From an uncultured Collinsella sp. (lineage in GTDB: Bacteria; Actinomycetota; Coriobacteriia; Coriobacteriales; Coriobacteriaceae): 28,030 nucleotides of DNA. Shown here piece after piece: positions 27,981 through 28,030 of the stretch (position 1 is its first letter; each line of letters opens with the position of its first letter). Under the pieces are notes generated by a model. It was not told the DNA's origin, did not search any database, and was given only the letters and a program-made list of their open reading frames with translations. Where the stretch lies: assembly GCA_900542305.1 (NCBI GenBank), contig UQMU01000026.1, positions 1-28,030 of the forward strand. The letters are read 5' to 3'. Made by a program: the position numbers and the translations under genes.

Positions 27981-28030
27981 TGCGGACAGAAAGTTGGACC
28001 GTGAAGCGGTCCGGACTGGAGGTTCGCATG
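27981..28030 (+). other. Start of a further gene, perhaps the left end of an IS3-like element
   Basis: The last three bases are ATG with GGAGG (28019-28023) correctly spaced, so a new plus-strand gene probably starts at 28028. Just upstream, TGCGGACAGAAAGTTGGACC (27981-28000) begins with TG and looks like the terminal inverted repeat and leader of IS3/IS150-type insertion sequences. A short hairpin GGACCG/CGGTCC (27996-28012) follows. The element's reading frame is outside the window, so this is only suggestive. Confidence 0.35.

Noticed and set aside
1..28030. CRISPR array
   Set aside because: No series of short repeats with regular unique spacers was found. The 23-bp iterons are contiguous degenerate repeats without spacers of CRISPR length, and no cas genes are present.

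Overview
The window looks like chromosomal DNA of a Coriobacteriia gut actinobacterium, most likely Collinsella or a close relative. The evidence is GC-rich codon use, sortase-type surface proteins with LANTG/LAATG motifs, a SipW-type signal peptidase locus with InlB B-repeat proteins, and the general style of the proteins. The genus is inferred from pattern recognition, not from a search.

Layout. (1) 1-300: the last 27 codons of a cell-surface protein, then a clear small SRP RNA gene with its own promoter. (2) 300-2985: an accessory patchwork. It holds a large palindrome, a DUF4143-type ATPase gene behind four 23-bp iterons, a decapitated Xre/HTH gene, a small membrane protein gene, an istB (IS21) remnant, and two copies of a ~105-bp direct repeat that bracket the patchwork. 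(3) 2985-3992: a coiled-coil surface protein with a sortase signal (minus strand). (4) 4208-7921: a heterodimeric ABC exporter. (5) 8049-9867: a flavodoxin, a TetR-like C-terminal fragment, and a polytopic membrane protein behind a perfect 15-bp palindrome. (6) 10014-19336: a 478-bp leader with a G10 tract and an 11-bp hairpin, then a six-gene secretion and surface-fibre operon. The operon encodes a SipW-like signal peptidase, three small TasA/camelysin-like proteins, a 1831-residue beta-helix/B-repeat adhesin and a sortase-anchored protein. (7) 19638-21938: an LTA-synthase-family enzyme (minus strand). (8) 22152-27906: a nitroreductase, a Kup potassium transporter, a small membrane protein, and a KdpD-like kinase with a KdpE-like regulator. 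The window ends on what is probably the start codon of another gene, possibly in an insertion sequence.

How the genes work together. The SipW-like peptidase most likely processes the TasA-like proteins, whose signal peptides have the typical form of a hydrophobic stretch, AWL/FT-type residues and an F-x-x-G-S segment. The proteins would then assemble outside the cell with the giant adhesin. The adhesin has no wall-anchor signal, but the last gene of the operon does, so that protein is the natural base. At the end of the window, Kup and KdpDE suggest potassium uptake and sensing without a KdpFABC pump in view.

The most striking unexplained signal is a family of nested palindromic elements (9865-10013, 19334-19437, 19489-19617, perhaps 301-397). 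Their stems differ between copies but stay complementary. Two copies, identical at 72 of 74 positions, start exactly at the stop codons of the genes on either side of the fibre operon, so the operon is framed by direct repeats.
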